DNA of 64,000 nucleotides from Hetaerina americana (GCA_022747635.1 JAKTNV010000061.1:2123501-2187500), one strand, 5' to 3'. Positions 23,352-36,445 are shown, numbered from the stretch's first letter. A program made the numbers and translations. Notes: generated from the letters alone by a model not told the origin.

Positions 23352-24800
23352 TTTCAATCTATTTGTTCATTCACACACAAACCTCATCGTTTCATTAAAT
23401 TATTTTTTCATGTCATAAGAATTGGACGATACATGTCTCTGTTAACACATGTTCATCTTCAATTAAAATGTAATAATCTTCTTAATAGTTGGGAAAAAGA
23501 ATTGACTTCTGAACATTTACAGCTAAATAATGTATTAATTTCTTTCCATTTTATTTTAGTACCAGAATTTTTTCTATTAATCATGTTCACCATTATTTTA
23601 GCAGTACTAGTTCATCCCTGGGGAGATTCTACTAAGATAATCTCCGGAATTTATGTCAGTCGACATTGTTTTTAAATCGTATAAGAAATACTCGTCGTTT
23701 TCAACACTTTGTAGAATATTCACGCATCGTTGAAGCTTAATTTAATGTTGCTGCTCACATCTTTTGTTGGGTAATAAGATCACGATTGTCACTGAATCTT
23801 TTGTCATGTGCCATGAACATTAGCAACCACGCAACATTTCCCTGTGGACTGGCCCAATCGTTGGCCTGTCTCCCCATCAAACTGAGTCTTAACATCAATG
23901 CAGCAAAGCGGTACAGAGGAAACGTTTGAAGGGCGTTATGAGAGCATACTTGTAGAATAATCAACTCGACGCACACTGCACAACACACATCGCACTTTAA
24001 TCGTTGGGGTTTCGTCCACCTTCGTGTCCCAGATGAAATGCCACCGTTCCCTACTTGAATTTCAATCTTCCCTCTGCTCTCTCCCACCTCAATATATAAC
24101 AGTGGCAGATCAGTGCCTCAAATTACTAGGGACGTCAAAAAGTGTTGCATCACCTCAAATGAATGGGCCCTCGGTTCGGGCATCGAGGCATCCTGAGGCG
24201 CTGAGATGTGAGCGCCCTCCCTCTTTCTATTTCGAGTCAATTTTACGTCGAAGAAAAGAGGAGTCCGTTAGGACTCAAATCTCGGCAAGCGGAGAGAGAC
24301 GAGGGCACTCACCGAGGCGAGATCCAAAAGAAAATCCGATAATATTCTGAACTGAGTGTTTTAGATATATCAATTTTATGTGTATTACTCTTATTGCATA
24401 AGTACCTATATTTCACAATTTTTCTCAACGCATGATTATATGAAGCTCTCGTTATCCCCAGGAGGGCAAAAGCCTGCAATGGGGCCTTACTGCAAGACAA
24501 AATGTAGTCTGAGAGAAGAGACGTTTTTAAAGGAAGCTGGGACCTAAATGAAAATAAGAGCAGTTTCAATGAAAATATCGTAGAACGAAAGCAACTTCAT
24601 CAAAAGCTGTTTCGCCATTATGTTTCGAATTTCGATATAAATTGTTTTTTTGATGAATTTCTCAATTACTCTCCCCAGTAAATATAATTAAATAACAATA
24701 TTTTGGCGTTTCAAAAATATTTCGCAAGAAACAATGTTCTCGTAAGTCACCTATCTTAGTGTCTAAATATATGAATAACTTATAGTGTTTACTTATAATT
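23352..24800. other. Sequence between mariner 1 and the first Penelope-like module
   Basis: Open frames at 23259-23675 (which starts inside the mariner end), 23755-24087 and 24024-24350 show no recognisable family. Confidence 0.3.
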
Positions 24801-24920
24801 TATATTATATATATAACAAACTTGGACTGCAACAAACTATATAAGAACACCTAAAAAGATCACTCACACGTTGTGTATTAATCATTTCGACGGAATTCAG
24901 CTCCGTCTTCATCGGAAGAG
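24801..24920 (-). mobile_element. Penelope-like element terminal fragment with hammerhead-like core
   Basis: On the minus strand: core CCGATGA (24909-24915), one extra A, a six-pair stem GACGGA/TCCGTC, then GAAA and TGATT. Next comes the tag CGTGTGAGTG, a TCTTTTT run, about 40 nt, and a short TA tract. The order matches the hammerhead ribozyme (CUGANGA, stem II, GAAA, stem III, UH) with the minimal stem III known from Penelope-like retroelements. Core U4 is C here, so activity is doubtful. Confidence 0.6.
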
Positions 24921-24946
24921 ATAGAAATAATCGAAGTAGATAGTAG

Positions 24947-24975
24947 ATATATATATGTAATTATGTGTGTGTGTG

Positions 24976-25013
<38 letters not shown>

Positions 25014-25097
25014 TTCAAACACGAAATCCCGCCAAACGGGGAACAAATACTTATTTATATAAAAACAGATATAAGGAAAAGGGATAGGAACTATATT

Positions 25098-25129
<32 letters not shown>

Positions 25130-25167
25130 ATATAAATATACATATGTACATATATATACATATATAT

Positions 25168-25226
<59 letters not shown>
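24947..25226. repeat. TA/CA compound microsatellites
   Basis: Two tracts (24947-25014 and 25091-25226) of TA, TG and CA dinucleotides around a short unique insert. ORFs here encode only tyrosine/isoleucine repeats. Confidence 0.95.
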
Positions 25227-25227
<1 letters not shown>

Positions 25228-26965
25228 CAAATGATAATTTACTCATCTTACGCATGGTGATTAAAGGGATACCATCTCAATGTCACCATTCACATCTATT
25301 TACCCAAAACGAACCGAAAAACTAAATATTTCAGAGATATCTTAGATTCGTACATTTGTAATGGTTTAAATCTTTAAGGTATTAATTCATTATTTCACCA
25401 GACTTGAAAAGGTTATGGATTCCAATTTAAGAGTGCATTACTTTTATAAAACGAGAATTAATCACTATGACGGATAATGTTTGGCGGTCTCTTTCAATAC
25501 TAGTAGATGTTCATACTTTAAAAAGCATTTTCTGGGACAGTTTGCCATTACTGATGAACCATAATCCGTATGGACTGATAGCCCATCCGGATGAACATTT
25601 GAATTATTTAAGTCACGGATTGCCTTTATTCCTATGTGCCACTGAACTATTCGAATTTCACTCCACAAGGGCAGAGAAGCCAGATTATAATTTCAGAAAT
25701 TCGTCCAAAGAGTAATCTAGTATTAACTTCGATGGAGAGATTAGGAAACATTTCGCGATAAAAATTCAAGAAAAATGAAAAAAATCGATTTCGTAATCCA
25801 GCTCTACAATTCAGCGTATCTATCACCAATTGTGGTCGTGAGTGATGACCGAATGGGCAGAAAGGAGGGTGAATGAAGCATATGGTAAGGAGAATGGTGA
25901 ATGAGTGAGGGCAAAGAGTTTTTGAACCCCTAAGCGGGACTCCATCCCGAGTGCTACCGAATTGAATATGGAACGATTCCGATGTTGGATGAGTGAATTA
26001 TTTCTGCCCTTTCTTCCCGCTATTCACGCACGGTTCACACGCGCAAACATATCGATAGGTAAGTGTCGTGAGTAAGCGTGAGTGAGGATGCAGTAAGCGT
26101 CAAGATATTGGTAAAGTGGTTACGTCTATTACCCGCTTATGCGTGATTTATCGTCGCTTTTTTATTGGTAGAACAAGGAAATTGTTTCGATGAGGAAATC
26201 TTTTTTATTTTCTCCTAACTCGATCGTACTTTTTCCGTAAAAACTTGAGCGGATGCCGCATCGTCTTTTTTTCCCCCCCAAAGGAATAGGTAATAGGTTC
26301 GGCTTCCCGTCTTGTTGGCTCAGCCAAGCGTCTAGAGGATGAGGTTCTCCCTTTTTTTTGGGTGGGACGAAAATTACGGCTAACGATTCAGGCGGATATT
26401 GTGGGGCATCCTTTCTCCCACTCTTTCCAAAATTCGAAATTTCTTCTTTCCTCCTCTCTGAAATTCGTCGCCACCCTCCATCCTCCCCTTCTATCCCCAA
26501 AAAAAAGGGGGGCCTGCTTATTTCCAACCACGAAGGAATCCTTCCCAAAAAATCCAAAGCGAACAAAAAAAAATCTACTAAGGCTCCGAGCGTGACATCC
26601 ACACCCCGTGAGTCGTTACTTCCTCAATTGTTTTCAATCGGCACTTGTTGGGCAAGTACTCAAGTCCCACTCCGGGTGCGGCCCTCTTCCGTTGGGTGCG
26701 GCCCTCCCTCCCTCATGGATCGGTGGTTATCTCTACTCGTCCGGGTGTGCATCCGCTCGCTTCGGGCGACGTTGAACACCTCCCGCGCGTGATGCGACGG
26801 GGATTTATGTCAAGCGAGGAGAAATAGGACCAGGAGAAAAAACAAGAGGGAGTTAACGCTTTGGCTCTCTCCTTGAACGCCCACAAGAAAGGAGATGAGG
26901 CGGACGTTTAGGAAGTCGGGGATGAATCGAAGCAGATCCGCTGGAGACGGACGATTTAGTTGGGG
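25227..26965. other. Sequence with a pyrimidine-rich patch
   Basis: CT-rich stretches lie near 26360-26530. The ORFs at 26162-26602 (minus) and 26358-26792 (plus) overlap each other and lack recognisable domains. Confidence 0.3.
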
Positions 26966-26969
26966 AGTA

Positions 26970-27720
26970 TTATTGATCCCCATTAAGGATGGGTAAAAAA
27001 CACCAGCATTCGTCACTACCGGGTTCTGTTTATATTTTACACCTGGCCTGCATTCATCTCCTTCTTATTCGAGATATGGATTGTCCACCACCCCGTAAAA
27101 AAATGAAAAGAACCAATTTTCCTGCGATATCAAAACATTTTTTGCCATCGGGAGGGTATTTCATCCCAATTATAGATGGCTAAAAACACCGTAATACATC
27201 ACTATCAGCTTCTGTTTATATTTCACGTCGGGGTTTCATCCAATTCAACTCTATATTATTGGAATTGTAAACTTGTCTATTAGCGCGAAAAAATATGAAC
27301 AAAAACCAATTTTACCGCGATATTAAAACTGTTTCACAGCGGAATGATTATTTATTCCCGCTAAGAATAGCAAACAAACGCGTGTATTCGACACTGCTGT
27401 ATTGTAGTATCTTATTGACTGATTCTGGGATAATATAATTGAGGTAAAAACACTTGTTTATTCCAGAAAAATTTTATTGGGTCACGACCACGGTTTCCAC
27501 TTAAAAGTTCGTTATCGTACGAAATTGTTTGCGCCGCCTTTTAGTAGTCCTCGACTTTGCGCCCAAAACACCAGATTTTTGACAACATTCTAGCCTTTTT
27601 ATTCAAGATCTAAACTAACCCTGCAATCGCATAATCAATCGAAACCAATTTTCTTTTGACATTAATTATTTTTTTCATCGTTCGAAATAATACCAGTACA
27701 CTATAGATTTTTCATAGTTG
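26970..27720. repeat. Diverged tandem repeat, unit about 190 bp
   Basis: ATTAAGGATGGGTAAAAAACACC-type sequence at about 26982 recurs at 27169 (ATTATAGATGGCTAAAAACA) and 27360 (CTAAGAATAGCAAACAAACG). AACCAATTTTCCTGCGATAT at about 27112 recurs at 27304. A fourth partial unit is suggested near 27615-27680. No protein is encoded. Confidence 0.6.
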
Positions 27721-28155
27721 TTTCCACAAGTCAAAGTATAGTAATAAAGAATATATTTTTGGTTTAGGCGTAGGGGTTTTTTATTTAAAATTTGTCTACT
27801 TTTAAAGTCTCTTCCCTCTTTTAATAATTCGCGCGATTAATTATTGCGTTAACTTCAATCCACTTATTACCACAGTTATTCTAAACCTGACGATGTTTGC
27901 CAGGATTTATAATTCCATATTAATTTAAGATAGTAACGTAATTGCACAGGTACTATCCGAATTGATTCTTTATTCCATTGTACGAAGCGTCTTTTGTCCC
28001 GGTCAGAGGAACAAAAGTACCGTCTATTAAATTAATTTTATGGTAAATAATTGGATAGTATTATATATATTATAGCCTATTGATATTATAAAAATAGTTG
28101 AAATGCACTACATTCTATCATCATTGATGTTTAAGCTATCAGTATGATATATCAT
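27721..28155. other. AT-rich sequence
   Basis: Nothing recognised. Confidence 0.3.
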
Positions 28156-28157
28156 AA

Positions 28158-28432
28158 TACCAGTTATCAACCGGAGGGTTGGTTTCATTGGTGAGTTTCG
28201 ATCTCACCTAGCACTAAGGCCTAAACGGCGTGTGAAATTCACACAGTGTGGCCATAAAGGGACCAGGGCCATTTCCTGTTCCACCTGTGGTGTCCCAATA
28301 AGTTCTGGTACGCAAAAAATCATTCAGCTTGGTTGAAGCTGGAGGTGCTCAGAGGCGTCACCCAGAATCGAACCAGAGCTCAATAGTCTGTAGCCCAGCG
28401 TTCTATCCACTGCGCTACATACTCTCCCATAT
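28158..28432 (-). mobile_element. tRNA-derived SINE, family 1
   Basis: Reverse-strand copy of the 11.26 kb SINE. It has a B-box complement AGAATCGAACC (28364-28374) and an A-box complement around TCTATCCACTGCGCTAC. Shared body motifs are GCTGGAGGTGCTCAGAGGCG and GGCGTGTGAAATTCACAC. It is moderately diverged. Confidence 0.75.
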
Positions 28433-30285
28433 CATGGTGGTATAATGCAAACTAAGAAATGAACATAATTTATCTCACTTCTTGAATAAATGTCCACTTG
28501 AAAAAAAATAGCTCTTCAGAGTTCATCCGATTTTAGATAAAAATGTATATTGTAAACTGCTGATTTAAGATTTATAGTGCAGCTTTGGTTTCATTAATAT
28601 TACTAATGTAAATTACTTCTATATGTTTATGATAGTTAAAAACTCAAATTTGTAATATAAATGTATTCATTGTTGAAAAGATAATGAACCTGTGTACTAG
28701 TGTTTTTTTCCGCAATAGTTCTGGTTGTGTAATGGTAACATGTACTAAGTACTGGACAGACATATGTAAGACATTTTCAAATCATCGCCAGTCCATAATC
28801 TCAATCTCTCTGTTCTGATTGCTACGTATTGTGCCCGCCTCTGTCGAGGTTTTGCATTTCATGGCCGATGACTCGCTTGGAATCATTCCATCGCGTGGAA
28901 TTTTCTCTAAGATCAGCACGTAGAGTTTGCATTTTAAAAGGCCTCATAACAATCCACACGAGGCGTAATTTATTAATAGTGCTCCATTCCAACATGTTGT
29001 AGAAGAGCCTCCATTAAGTTCTCAATGACGCATTTCGTAACTAATTATTACCTCAGATACGTATATTTTCCGATACAACGGTACTGTGGTGAAATTATAC
29101 TGAGCCTTGGGGGAGATATACCAGGAAACCAATTCAAGTAATCCCTATTAGGCAACTAAGGAGTCAGGTTGTACAGGTATAAGAAGTTTCAGCAAGATCT
29201 TTGTTTTTACAACGTTCGTATTAAAGTCTTTCCTCACCTGAATGATTCTGAGCCTTAGTAATTAAACTGAAAGTATCTCGTCCATTTAAAGGATAATATT
29301 AGTGTCGGAAAGTGGACCGTTTTACTAAAATGGCAAGCTAAGGATTGATTGCTTTCGTAGTTCGATCGCGTCAGCCCCTTCACTTTGCCTTTTGTCACTT
29401 GGCAGCCTTATACCACCCCCTCCCTCGAATATACTAGAATACACCACCCTCCCGGCATCCTTTCAAATCATAGCTTCCTCTCGTCTTTACTCTGTTTCCC
29501 TGGAATATTTCATAAACTCACTCCCGTTTCACACCGGTTTTGACGTAGGGGAATAACGAGGTAAACTAGTCGGACCAGGCAGAGAAGATTGGGGAATTTT
29601 AACCATTGGTAAAACGTTTAAAATTATTTTATTATATTTATAATGTGAAATTTAAAATACTATTTCAATGTGTTTTGTAAACTTTGAGATATATTTTCAA
29701 CTTAACTTAATACTTTGAGCAAAACATAAATTTTATTGACGCATTTGAAATTCATTTGATTTGATGCATATTGATATACATACTATATTATGATTTGATA
29801 CACATTGAAATGCATATAATTGCTAATCTGTGAATTATATAACGACAGATTTGAAAGAAATGAAAAGAAAAAAATTAGATGGCTGGGTTGTATATATGTT
29901 ATACAGACAGAATTCGAGGAATGCGTTGAAAGTGATATTGGAATAATTACCGTAAAACTTATAGAAAACTCTTCTTATCTGTAATCATTTTTGAGTTTTC
30001 TGGCTTTTTCTTTGGTTACTATGTTCAAAGACCTTTTTTCTAACTCCAGAAAATTGATTTAATTAATTTGCAAGGTGCACCATTGCCGAGTGAAGTATTA
30101 AATGCACATTTGATACTCAATATTTGATCCTGTTTTCTCAGCTCATTGTTTACCTTAAAGACGAATGTCATTTGCCTGGATAGATCCTCCATCATGGCGT
30201 GCTGCATCTATTTTAGGCAGTTTTTGAGAACTAAATCACATCCTTCGGCACCAATGCAGTACTTCTGAGTTTTTACGAATCACCT
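28433..30285. other. AT-rich sequence
   Basis: No coding or repeat feature was recognised apart from a short C-rich patch at about 29410-29460. Confidence 0.3.
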
Positions 30286-31405
30286 TTCGTCCATGTACGC
30301 AAAGTTACGGAAGAGTAGAGGGAATGGTTTGCTGTATAAGACGGCAATTATTTTCTTCACTGAGCCCCGATTACACAACATTCTCCATTTCTTTCACATC
30401 TTCAGCGCCACTCCACTTTTTTTGTCTTCCTGGAATTTATTCCACCCCTCCCTCCCTCCGTCCTTCCCTTCATCTCCCTCTCCATCCCACCCTTCCAAGT
30501 GTTCCTCCCTCCCGATCCAACTCACCTTTTTTTCCCACCCTTCAATTAGTTTCTCTTAATGTATGAACAGCTATTTTTGATTGCACACCAATTATAACTC
30601 GCGTCACATTTAATTTTGTATAATCGCTTTATCACCCACAATCGATATGCCTCGGGTCATTAAAAAAACGCTCTTTCCAGAAGGGAAAGGACCAGAATTT
30701 AAGTGAATAATCGAGGATTTCACCCACTGAAGGACGATGTTCCTTTCGTTCAAACCCTTTCCCGTGCTCCCCCGAGAATTTTATCTCGGTTAGTTTCAAT
30801 CGGCCGATTGCTTTCGCCACTCCCTGCAAATGGCGATGATGTCCCTACTACGAAAAACCTCCTCGACGACCCGACGTCGTCGGTGGAACAGCCGCGGCTG
30901 ACAAAATGGAGAAGACACGGTCACCAGCTGGTAACGGGAACACGGCAGTCATGTTCTCCTCCCCCCTACAATCCCTCAATTTCAAGAGCAGACGATTCTG
31001 CAACCGAGTCTTGCAATTTTTCCTCCGCCAATTGTACGCTTCGAAGAAAACTGAAAATGTTCCGTTCGCGTTGTTGTGCAATCCTTCCCCGGATGGGTGC
31101 GTATTTTTACCTAAAAAAATAAAGAGGAAGGTGGAGGGGTGGGGAAAAAATATATATTTATATAATAAGACGAGTTCTCATCCTGATGGACGCTTCTTGG
31201 ACACGAAATCTGGGACTAATCGTTTTATTTGAAAAGTGGCGTTTATTGCTGCTGCCTGGACAGAAAACTGTTTTAGGGCCTGGCTTTCCCAAAGCGAGGC
31301 TGTAATTACCACACGCTGTGATGTGCTCGTATCCTCCTTGTCCCTTTCACTCAGTTATTAAAGAAATGCCTTCTAACTCCTTAATTCACAACCATAAACG
31401 TTGAT
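30286..31405. other. CT-rich patch and mixed ORFs
   Basis: A strong CT run lies at 30440-30545. Overlapping ORFs on both strands at 30703-31232 have no recognisable domain. Confidence 0.3.
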
Positions 31406-31406
31406 G

Positions 31407-31650
31407 CTTGGACGGCTCGGTAGCTTAGTGGGTAGAGGGTCCGGTTATTTCTCAGAAGGTCCTGACTTCGCATCTATGTTGTCTTTGGACACCCTTGGAT
31501 GATAGTCCATACTGTAATATCTTTTTTGGAAACACCCAACTTTGGAGTTATAAACATTAAAGTTACATGAAAAAGGATTCAGATTGCCACAATTTCCGAT
31601 ATGCCTGAATCTCGAAGGCCATCGGGCGTAGTGGTAAGTAAGTGTTGTAT
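31407..31650 (+). mobile_element. Diverged tRNA-derived SINE, family 1-like
   Basis: The head GCTCGGTAGCTTAGTGGGTA (A-box region, about 31415-31434) resembles a tRNA 5' half. The body retains GGCCATCGGGCGTAGTGGTA, matching the 11.4 kb SINE. The B box is degraded. Confidence 0.6.
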
Positions 31651-32984
31651 TGTTGCCTATTAACACCGTCCCCATAATTTTCTGCTGAGAAGTATTCCAT
31701 GCTGCCAGGTTCCCTTTGTTGATTGCTTTCAATTTCGCTCTTCCAGGTTTGTTAACTATCACATAATGTTGTTTTCTTTCTAAAAATTGCTATGGGGTAG
31801 GTTTGCAGTCTTTTACTCGTTGAGAGAAGGAACTGTGAATTGGATGTAGACTTAATTTTATTCAAAATTGTGAAGCTTTTTCATAGCATTTTTTGTAGAA
31901 TTTTTTAAATTATAAAACGGATGTCCAGAGGGATTATGAAATACATATTTTCTTAAAAAGTATGTTTGTAGGCATTAATAATTTTATTAAAAAAATAGAA
32001 AGGAATATTTTTGCCAATAATAAACATGCCGTAAATTCTATATCCTAAGTGACGGTAATATGCCGAATCGGCATCAAAGTTACACATTTTTTTTTGGTGA
32101 AAATCATGGGCTTTTTTTAAATAAATTTCATCCACCTCACAAAAAATCAAGGACAATATCGTGGTAAATGCGGGAATAGGCAATCCTGAATTTTAGGATG
32201 CTTAAAAATAAGTCGCGTATGTTTTTGACGATGTGTATAAATGCTTTCAGTGGTTTCGTGGTAAAAAATGTCATTTTGATTTCTCAAAAAAACGTATGTA
32301 AGCAAACAGAATTATCGAATAGGTAGCGAAAATATGGCTAATCAAGGATTATAGAGCGACTCGAAGAGCTATCTATGTACTATCTTAGGAAACTTTCAAA
32401 AAGCTTAATGAGTTGTTCCAGTGCCATTTTTGAAGAAAAAAATATAATTGGAATTAAATCACACGGGTTTATCTATGGTATTTCACCCACATGGAGATTT
32501 TGTGCAGGTAGAATTGAAATCCGAACGAATCTGTAAACATTTGGATACCACAATATCATTAAAAACAATTATTGCGTCTTCGTTTTGATAAATTTGTGGT
32601 TAAGAGTTTGAAAAATAGGATTTAAAATGTAATGGTAAATAAAGGAGAAAATTTATGAAGAGACGGATTAGCCAGATGTATTTTATATCCATATCTCGTA
32701 TTAAATAATTTTAATTTACAAACCCAAATACTACTATTAATACAAACACAAATTTAACTTTTTTCATTAAATGAAGGAAAATTATTTCCAACCTCAAATA
32801 CAATTTCACCTTGGTTTTACAGTTCACCATCAGGTAAGATAGAAAAGTTTTATTACAGGTAAATGCAAGCGTCAATTTGGCATTCTCATGTACGCCAGAT
32901 GTCCCTAATTAGAATTGCTCTAATAAGACTTTTACTGCTTTTATCGATTTTAGATTCCTCCGACAGAAGGAAAAATACTATAGT
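31651..32984. other. AT-rich sequence
   Basis: Nothing recognised. Confidence 0.3.
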
Positions 32985-33345
32985 TTACTGAAATAAAAAT
33001 AAATCAGTAGAGTAAATCATTTGCCACGAGGCAAATGAGTTCCCTTTTATCAGGTCACTTTTCAGTTTCATTATCGTTCGTAGAAAAAATGATATCTTAA
33101 ATCTATCTCTTCTACTCTTAATCTCTCTAATTTTATTGATTTGATATCCCCTACCGTAGTACGATGGGGGTAATAATACATTTTCAACATCACTGCTGAA
33201 GAGACCTCCTCCTAATTTATTCAAGAGCTTCAATATATAATTTAACCTTCGCTCCGAAAGTGATTCCCGACCTAGCTGCTCTAATTTTTTGGATACGCTA
33301 CTAAGTTTATCATGACGTTTTACTCTAGCTCCTCAACGCTGCACG
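32985..33345 (-). pseudogene. LINE reverse transcriptase C-terminal relic
   Basis: The minus frame reads EQLGRESLSERRLNYILKLL, then SSDVENVLLPPSYYGRG, then KIREIKSRRDRFKISFFLRT. The arrangement L...RR...(acidic/LP)...KI...SFFPRT matches the ORF2 C-terminus of CR1/Jockey-group LINEs, and DVENVLL is shared with the relic at 36.2 kb. It is 5'-truncated. Confidence 0.75.
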
Positions 33346-33351
33346 CGATCC

Positions 33352-33480
33352 TGAGGGGAAGAAAGTTGTTTGAAAGCGTGATAGAGGTGAGAATGTTGGT
33401 TGAGCGGGCTAGAGAAAGGAAGAGAATTCTTCGATCTTTAGTTAGCATGAAGGCTGGTAGAAGTTAAAAAGAACAAAGCA
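33352..33480 (+). pseudogene. LINE ORF2 C-terminal tail relic
   Basis: The frame reads LRGRKLFESVIEVRMLVERA, then a basic stretch, then LVSMKAGRS before a stop. It aligns with the basic VIEG tail at 20.1 and 62.6 kb. It begins within about 10 bp of the oppositely oriented relic at 32985-33345. Confidence 0.55.
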
Positions 33481-34795
33481 GAAGAGAATAATTTAGGTCA
33501 AACATGGTGAAGTCCACGACATTTCTTAGAGCGTAAAAGTTCTCATGAACCTCAAAAAAGCATATATTTAATTGATAGATTACGTCCGATTGTTTGAGAG
33601 ATTAATTCCTCCTCCTCTTACACATTACGATTCGCGAAAGATTCACGCCACGTGCAAACACGCCTGCTCGAAGTGGCCATGTTTGGCGAAGGGAACGCGA
33701 GTCTCTCTCCTCCGTTCTACCAATGGGTGGAAGAGTAGCGGGGAAGGGTTTGGGGTCCCTCTCCTCCACGTGTGCGGCTGCCGATCCACAGACAAACAAG
33801 GCGCCGCCGCTGCCCGGGACGGCGGCGCTCCCCCCGTCGGCCCCACAGTGGCGGCATTGGGAGAGGGGATATTACGGGGGGGGGTTGAGAAGAGGAGGGT
33901 GAGCAGGGGAAGGACCGTAAGTTATTTCTCTTTTGTGTCCTCATAATTAAGTTTACGACATCAACACTGGGAATAATGAAATGTATGAATGTGATGGGGT
34001 GGACTTATTAGTGGGAAATGGACGCTTGGGAGAGGAAATTAAATGCTTTAATGGTTTGTTTCTGCTTATTTGATTAACTAATAATTTCGATTCACATTGG
34101 GAATGCCCGGAAATGATGTTTATAGAGGCCATAAAACAAATGTGGTCCTGTTGGATAGGGTGGGGGAGCTATTATTGCCATTGTTGTATTTGTCACTCAA
34201 TAAAATCCTAAATGTACAATTAAATGTTTTGGAAATGATGCCCAGGAGGAGGCATATTTTAATGCTCCTGGAATTATCTCCGTCGATTATGCGCGACGCC
34301 GGCCTTCACGGTACCCCAAGTCTCCCCCAACTTCTTATCTAGCGTCTCACCACCCAACTTGGGTGTCTCCTGTCTTCCTGATACAAAAATAAAAATCCAT
34401 TCTTTGTAGAGGACTTAGGTTTACTAGTAGACTCTCTCCCCGAATGACGGCGTGAAAAACTCCAGGTTGCTAACCGCAGGGTGCAGAGAGAGAGAGAGCT
34501 TTTAACCGCCACTAAGCTGGACGATACAACTGCTTCGTCTGTCACTTAATGGGATTTTGCAATCTTACAGACAAATAAAAACTCTGCAATTCCACAGATC
34601 AATAGATATTTTCTCCTTCCATGGCCATGGCTCTCCGCGGTGTGGCATCAACAGGTGGCATCAATAGGTTAACATACCACACAGTCTTGAAACCATCGCC
34701 GAGGAGGAAGAAAATAAACATTAATGTATAAAAGTACAGTTTTTACATGTCTTTAAGGTAGAAAATGACAACCTAAACTTGGGTCACAGCTAAAT
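33481..34795. other. GC-rich patch and flanks
   Basis: A CpG-rich patch lies at 33700-33910 (GCCGCCGCTGCC, later GGGGGGGG), with ORFs in several frames from composition. A short (GA)n run lies at 34487-34498. No exon was recognised. Confidence 0.3.
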
Positions 34796-34990
34796 TCAAT
34801 CGTAAGCAACGGATAAAAGAACTAAATAAATAATTCTAGTTGGTTTCCTCAGACTAGGTAGGTAAAAATTCTGAAGGATATTGGATAATATCCACAAATG
34901 CAAAAACGTGAACTGTACATCATCAGCATATTTTACGAACAGGCTAACTTTGTGAATTGCAATACTAGCGAAAGAGGTACTTGGCATGGT
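34796..34990 (-). pseudogene. Possible reverse transcriptase fragment (YADD)
   Basis: The minus frame contains AIHKVSLFVKYADDVQF, resembling the catalytic YADD box and the hydrophobic residues before it in non-LTR reverse transcriptases. No flanking motif was found, so it is weak. Confidence 0.35.
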
Positions 34991-36080
34991 GAAAAGGGTG
35001 GAGAGAGGTTAGTCTTGCCAAGTGAGGCTAAGGGACAGAGATTTGTTCAATCTGTGTCCATTCAATGTCAACATTATGCGACAGATTACCAAGTAATAAT
35101 ATTCTACTACTTGTATGTAGGAATGCAACAAGATAACATTTCTTCATTTGACCGAATAATTATTCCACAAGATGGTTTGAACCACATTATTTTTTTTCAA
35201 GCAGGATTTTTGGAGACTGCATACTACCCACCTCGTGTTATCAATGCGGAATGATGTTAAATCCCAAAAATGAGCCTCCGAAAATGGAAAACTCTGACAA
35301 CAGTAAAAGGCACACTATCACGTAGATTGAACATAGCGAATGTGAACTAAATCGCTTAAACTAAATTAATCTAAAATTAGATCCTCCATCGTAAGTTTCA
35401 ATAGTGTTTATTTAACTAGAATCGAGATTCCGACGTGAAAAATGGACCCACTGATTAATGTTCGGCTCCTTTCTGGATACCTCCTCTAGCGGTTTCCGTG
35501 GATTTCAAAAATCTCTGTTTAGCTCGCTCTTCGTCTGATAATAGTTATCCTGTAAGAAAATATCAATAGATCTAAAAGGTGGGAGAAAATTGCCTCATAA
35601 CGAGAGTTGCCAAGTTTTAATTGCCTCCCAGCGTATCTGGGAAAGTTGGCAGCCCTTACGGCAGCCGGTATGATGACAAAAGAGTGACAGTTAAGAACTC
35701 CCGCGATGTCTAAAGGCCGACGGCTAACCCACCGCAATTGATGTCCCTGGGTAGAGTTAAAGTTCGCTGGATGTCATTAATGACAAAAAGTCCTGGTCAA
35801 TTTTTTGTTATAGTTTGGCCATAGCAACTCATGTCAGCAGACAGCATTGTAGCTTGAGAGTTCAGACAAAGATAACCTATCAATAAAAGGTTGATTTTTT
35901 GACGTTCAATAGCCACTACTATTTTCTGCCTATCGCGCGAACGTTCTCGTACTCACCATAAAATATTTCCATCTATATTCCTTAGTACCCTCCAAATTCT
36001 CCAATGCAATAAAAAAAGAAATATTGCTTTATTTCCTCTACTCCGATTACCTAAAGTTCTCCTTTATTTCATACGTTATT
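34991..36080. other. Unremarkable sequence
   Basis: A 118-codon plus ORF partly inside (34898-35254) has no recognisable domain. Confidence 0.3.
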
Positions 36081-36084
36081 ATGA

Positions 36085-36445
36085 TAAACTGAACAGCGTA
36101 TCAAACATTATTAGAGCACCTAGGTTGGCAATCACTCACGGGGCCAAGGTTAACTTGCAGATTAAGTCTCTTGCATAATTGGAAGGATGTCTCTACAGAA
36201 ATGATGTTGAAAATGTATTATTAGCCCCATGGTGCTTTGGTAGAAGAGATCATGTCGAGAAAATTAGAGAGGCTAAGGGAAGAATATATAGATTTAAATT
36301 TTTCCCACGAAATAGGAGGGATCAGAATAATGTTCTCCTACCGCGCTAGTGGGGGGGGATATTTTGAGCTAAAAGTAATCTGGTATGTATTTACCACCTG
36401 CCACACACCCTAGCTGTAGCTTGCAGGGTACTATGCAAAATAGAA
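36085..36445 (+). pseudogene. LINE ORF2 C-terminus and 3' tail
   Basis: The frame reads SNIIRAPRLAITHGAKVNL, then DVENVLLAPWCFGRRDHVEK, then YRFKFFPRNRRDQN. A stop follows, then the 3' tail CTGCCACACACC...GCTTGCAGGGTA. This links the tail fragments elsewhere in the window to this LINE type. A stop and likely frameshift lie in the middle. Confidence 0.8.
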
